Part shown: piece by piece, positions 61,775-64,000 of the stretch | Position numbering within the stretch: the first letter of the stretch is position 1 | Layout of the letters: every line of letters starts with the position of its first letter | Source of the DNA: Dolomedes plantarius | Lineage: Eukaryota > Arthropoda > Arachnida > Araneae > Dolomedidae | DNA length: 64,000 bases | Assembly: GCA_907164885.2 (NCBI GenBank) | Contig: OU015490.1 | Coordinates: 225,349,554-225,413,553 of the forward strand | Direction of reading: 5' to 3' | Position numbers and translations under genes: made by a program | Notes under the pieces: model-generated | What the model was told of the DNA's origin: nothing | Seen by the model: the letters and a program-made list of their open reading frames with translations, nothing else | Database searches by the model: none

Positions 61775-62827
61775 AAAAATCGTAGCGGATATTTTTATAG
61801 ACAAAATAATGTAGAAGGAAATATTCAAATTAAATTTAATAGAACATACTAAAGATTATAGTACAATTTAAGGAACATTTCTTTTACTGTATTTTAACAT
61901 TTTTTTTGGACAATGTACAATCGTCTACCGCATTAGAAAGAAGAAAAAAAAATTTTTTTTGTTGTCAATTTATTCCGTTGTTATGCCCGTGATGCAAAAT
62001 TAGTTTAAAGTGTCACAAAAAGAAAAGAAACCACTTGATCAGCATTTAATAAATTCAATTGTAAAAATTAATCTTTAAAAATTCACCAAAACTCAGAAAA
62101 TGGAGGTAAAGATTTGAAAAAGATTTCATTTTAAAGGAATTTTTATGATCTTTCTTGTGATATAAATTTTATAATCCTCAGATTATTACTTTAAGTGCAA
62201 ACTGAAAAGAATGTTTCAAAAACAGCTTAAAAATTTAATTTTAAAAAATCTAAGAATTTTTCAAAAATCTTTCTTAGTGCACCCCTACACTATAAGAAGA
62301 ATCGCCATGCAAAATTTCAACCCTTTAGATCCAGCGATTTGGTCTGTGCATTATCTGTCAGTCAGTTACGAAACTGTTTTATATATATTGGTAAAAATGA
62401 AATTTTGTCAACAAAATATCTCATAAAGCATCTGAAATTTTTTCTACTATCATATTGTGTTTTAAATATTTCTTTGTATACAATTGGTTTAATTTTCCAT
62501 GTAATTTTTGTCATTTAAATTGAAACTTACATAACACATTACATTTTTTCAGCAAGAAGATGTTTCTGTTCAACTCGAAGCCCTTGATATTCTTAGTGAT
62601 TTACTCAGTCGGTTTGGAGGTTTGTAAACATATTAATTGTAATGTTAACTTGTGACTGGCATGGATCCAGTGTGCTTGAAATTTAGTGATATCTCCAACA
62701 TATTCTGGTTTTATTATTATTATTACAGGACTTTTGATAACTTTCCATCCTGCAATTCAAGAAGCTTTGCTGCCTCAATTGGCTAGTCCAAGATTGGCCG
62801 TCAGGAAAAGATCAATTACAGCAATAG
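55809..62827 (+). CDS. CAND1: CAND1, cullin-associated NEDD8-dissociated protein 1 (exons 1-7, 5' part)
   Basis: Coding exons: 55809-55850, 57067-57168, 57306-57373, 59538-59650, 61338-61438, 62553-62619 and 62729-62827. All are bounded by AG/GT and in phase, giving 197 codons plus one base; the rest (about 1,000 residues of a usual ~1,230) lies beyond the window. The start ATG has a good context (caccATGG) and gives [14 protein letters not shown], continuing [20 protein letters not shown]. Later landmarks are [58 protein letters not shown] and [20 protein letters not shown]. These are the first HEAT repeats. Known role: CAND1 wraps unneddylated cullin-RBX1 and drives exchange of substrate receptors in SCF-type ubiquitin ligases. 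The product looks intact. Introns of 109 bp to 2.2 kb carry TA tracts and a SINE. Confidence 0.97.
57374..59537 (+). other. CAND1 intron 3
   Basis: 2.16 kb of AT-rich sequence with a short TA tract near 57,807-57,835. A local duplication, 'tttctatctattaaattttt', lies at about 58,063 and 58,090. No embedded gene was seen. Confidence 0.6.
59868..60020 (+). mobile_element. tRNA-derived SINE in CAND1 intron 4
   Basis: An A-box-like gaccgaatagctagggtgc (59,880-59,898) and a B-box gggttcgagtc (59,932-59,942) are spaced as in a tRNA. A non-tRNA body follows ('gcaataggtcccagtcaaat'). It is in the sense orientation of CAND1. It does not close into a full cloverleaf. Confidence 0.7.
61610..61770. repeat. 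Retroelement scrap and (TA)n tract in CAND1 intron 5
   Basis: 'agctgaatacacgtgcttcg' followed by 'ctacggagt' resembles a motif common at arthropod LINE ends. It runs into a pure (TA)n tract at 61,685-61,769. Confidence 0.55.
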
Positions 62828-64000
62828 GTAAAGATATATTTTTCTGCCAAGATCCATGTTTTTTCAGATATGAATGGTAGCTTAGTGAGGTCTTTGAGTT
62901 TATTGAGTATGTTCTAATTAAATGTGCTGTAAAGACAACTCTTAGTACATTAGACATCAGTTTTTTTAAATTTGAACAAAGTTACAAGAAACAAAAGTAT
63001 ATGTGTCATATACTTTTCTTATGAGATATGTGTTAGGTTTCATTATTAAAATATTAAGTGAAATCTACCTTAAAAATTAAAAGTGAAAATATTCTACAAA
63101 TCCATAGCAATAAGTTTAATAATAGACCTTTATTGTATGTGTTGGTGGTAAAAACATACTTCTCAGTGAAAACCAACTTGCACATGAAAATTACTTTTAG
63201 ATTTTTTTTTATATAAATCTGTTATTGTTCTTTATAGTGGTAGATGAGCCTCCTTTGTTAATGCTTTACCTTATTTATTTAGAACCAACTTAATATTGAA
63301 TGTGACAGTTTGATGTGGCTACTAAAGTAGAATATCTTGCAACTACATGCATAATGCAAAGCATAAATATATTTTGATGTTTTTTGGCATTTTATTATAG
63401 TAGGTGGCTTTCGTTTGTGATTAAAATATGATAAATTTTATAGCAAGGTTGGTGGTTTGCAGTAGGATGAAAGAAGAACCGGTTCATTTGAAGCAATTGT
63501 TTGTCAAATAATAATGGTCAAATAACAATGATGGATAATAAACCAATAAAATTATGCTTTTGACCACAATGTTGGAGGTGAAGCATAAGACAAAACAGGG
63601 GAACATTAGATATGTACATGTCAAAACACCTTTGTAGACAATATTAAAAGTTAAATATTACACAAACTCGTGGAAAATGTGATATTTACATTATAAAACC
63701 TCTTAGGGCACACTATTTGACCGCTGTTTTGACGCATCCAGGGAAAGAACTTTAGGGCCAAAATTCAATTTGTCACTTCGATTTTTAAATAAACAATACA
63801 ATGTGCAATTCTGAATTAACAATTCGTCAGAAGTGGAGAACTTAATCTTTAAAATGGTACCTCATTTATTGATTTTAGTGAAGTATGAAGGGAGAGAGAG
63901 ATTTCACAAAAAAATCACCTTCTAGAAATAATATATATGGTTTTTCCATACAAAAAGAATAATGTATACCTATGCAGATGTTGCGAATAAAGAAACTTAT
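62828..64000 (+). other. CAND1 intron 7, continuing past the window
   Basis: The next exon must start in phase 1 and is expected to encode a GHL-type sequence. I checked AG sites to the window end, including 63,400 and 63,870, and none opens such a frame. The region is AT-rich, without another gene. Confidence 0.6.

Noticed and set aside
63390..63900. Candidate exon 8 of CAND1 after AG sites near 63,400 and 63,870
   Set aside because: Neither gives the phase-1 continuation expected for CAND1.

Overview
This is an AT-rich stretch of arthropod nuclear genome, probably from a chelicerate such as a spider. That placement is my inference from the intron-rich CAND1 gene, the mix of transposon families and the abundant (TA)n tracts; nothing in the window proves the taxon. 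Host coding sequence is sparse. Most of the window is layered, nested and decayed transposable elements.

Host genes. (1) The first seven coding exons of CAND1 (plus strand, 55.8-62.8 kb) encode the N-terminal ~197 residues; the gene runs off the right edge. (2) A small secreted cysteine-rich protein gene lies on the minus strand in two copies made by a segmental duplication of at least 7.4 kb. Copy A occupies 1-7,432 (TATA box, exons 1 and 2 in view, remainder off the left edge). Copy B occupies about 30,690-39,971, and its downstream exons continue left to about 25.4 kb. Splice phases agree across all exons of copy B. I do not recognise the protein family.

Layout. 0-7.4 kb: duplication copy A with a Tigger-type MITE, a mariner-type MITE and a hAT MITE. 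7.7-8.7 kb: a long-hairpin mariner derivative nested in another TIR element. 9.5-11.2 kb: a broken PIF/Harbinger element with transposase and BESS-protein remnants. 11.4-15.8 kb: a 5'-truncated Ty3/gypsy element with its 3' LTR. 16.0-18.9 kb: a Tigger element inserted in a TA tract. 19.8-23.0 kb: an element with ~315 bp inverted repeats carrying remains of an unclassified, possibly PIN-like protein, with a Tc1 element nested in it. 23.9-24.4 kb: LTR end, tRNA-Trp primer site and a tRNA-derived SINE. 25-36 kb: gene copy B with piggyBac elements in its introns. 40.1-46.0 kb: a Tc1 element split by a jockey-type LINE, itself hit by a MITE. 46.0-48.4 kb: a P-superfamily element with a THAP exon and an 8-bp target duplication. 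48.5-53.2 kb: Harbinger-like and hAT MITEs and a third piggyBac. 54.3-54.8 kb: a solo LTR upstream of CAND1. 55.8-64 kb: CAND1.

CAND1 and the duplicated secreted-protein gene have no evident functional link. Apart from them, every recognisable coding sequence belongs to transposons and carries frameshifts, stops, deletions or lost catalytic residues. The comparison of copies A and B is the most informative structure here: it separates insertions older than the duplication from later ones and shows exons and core promoter better conserved than the introns.
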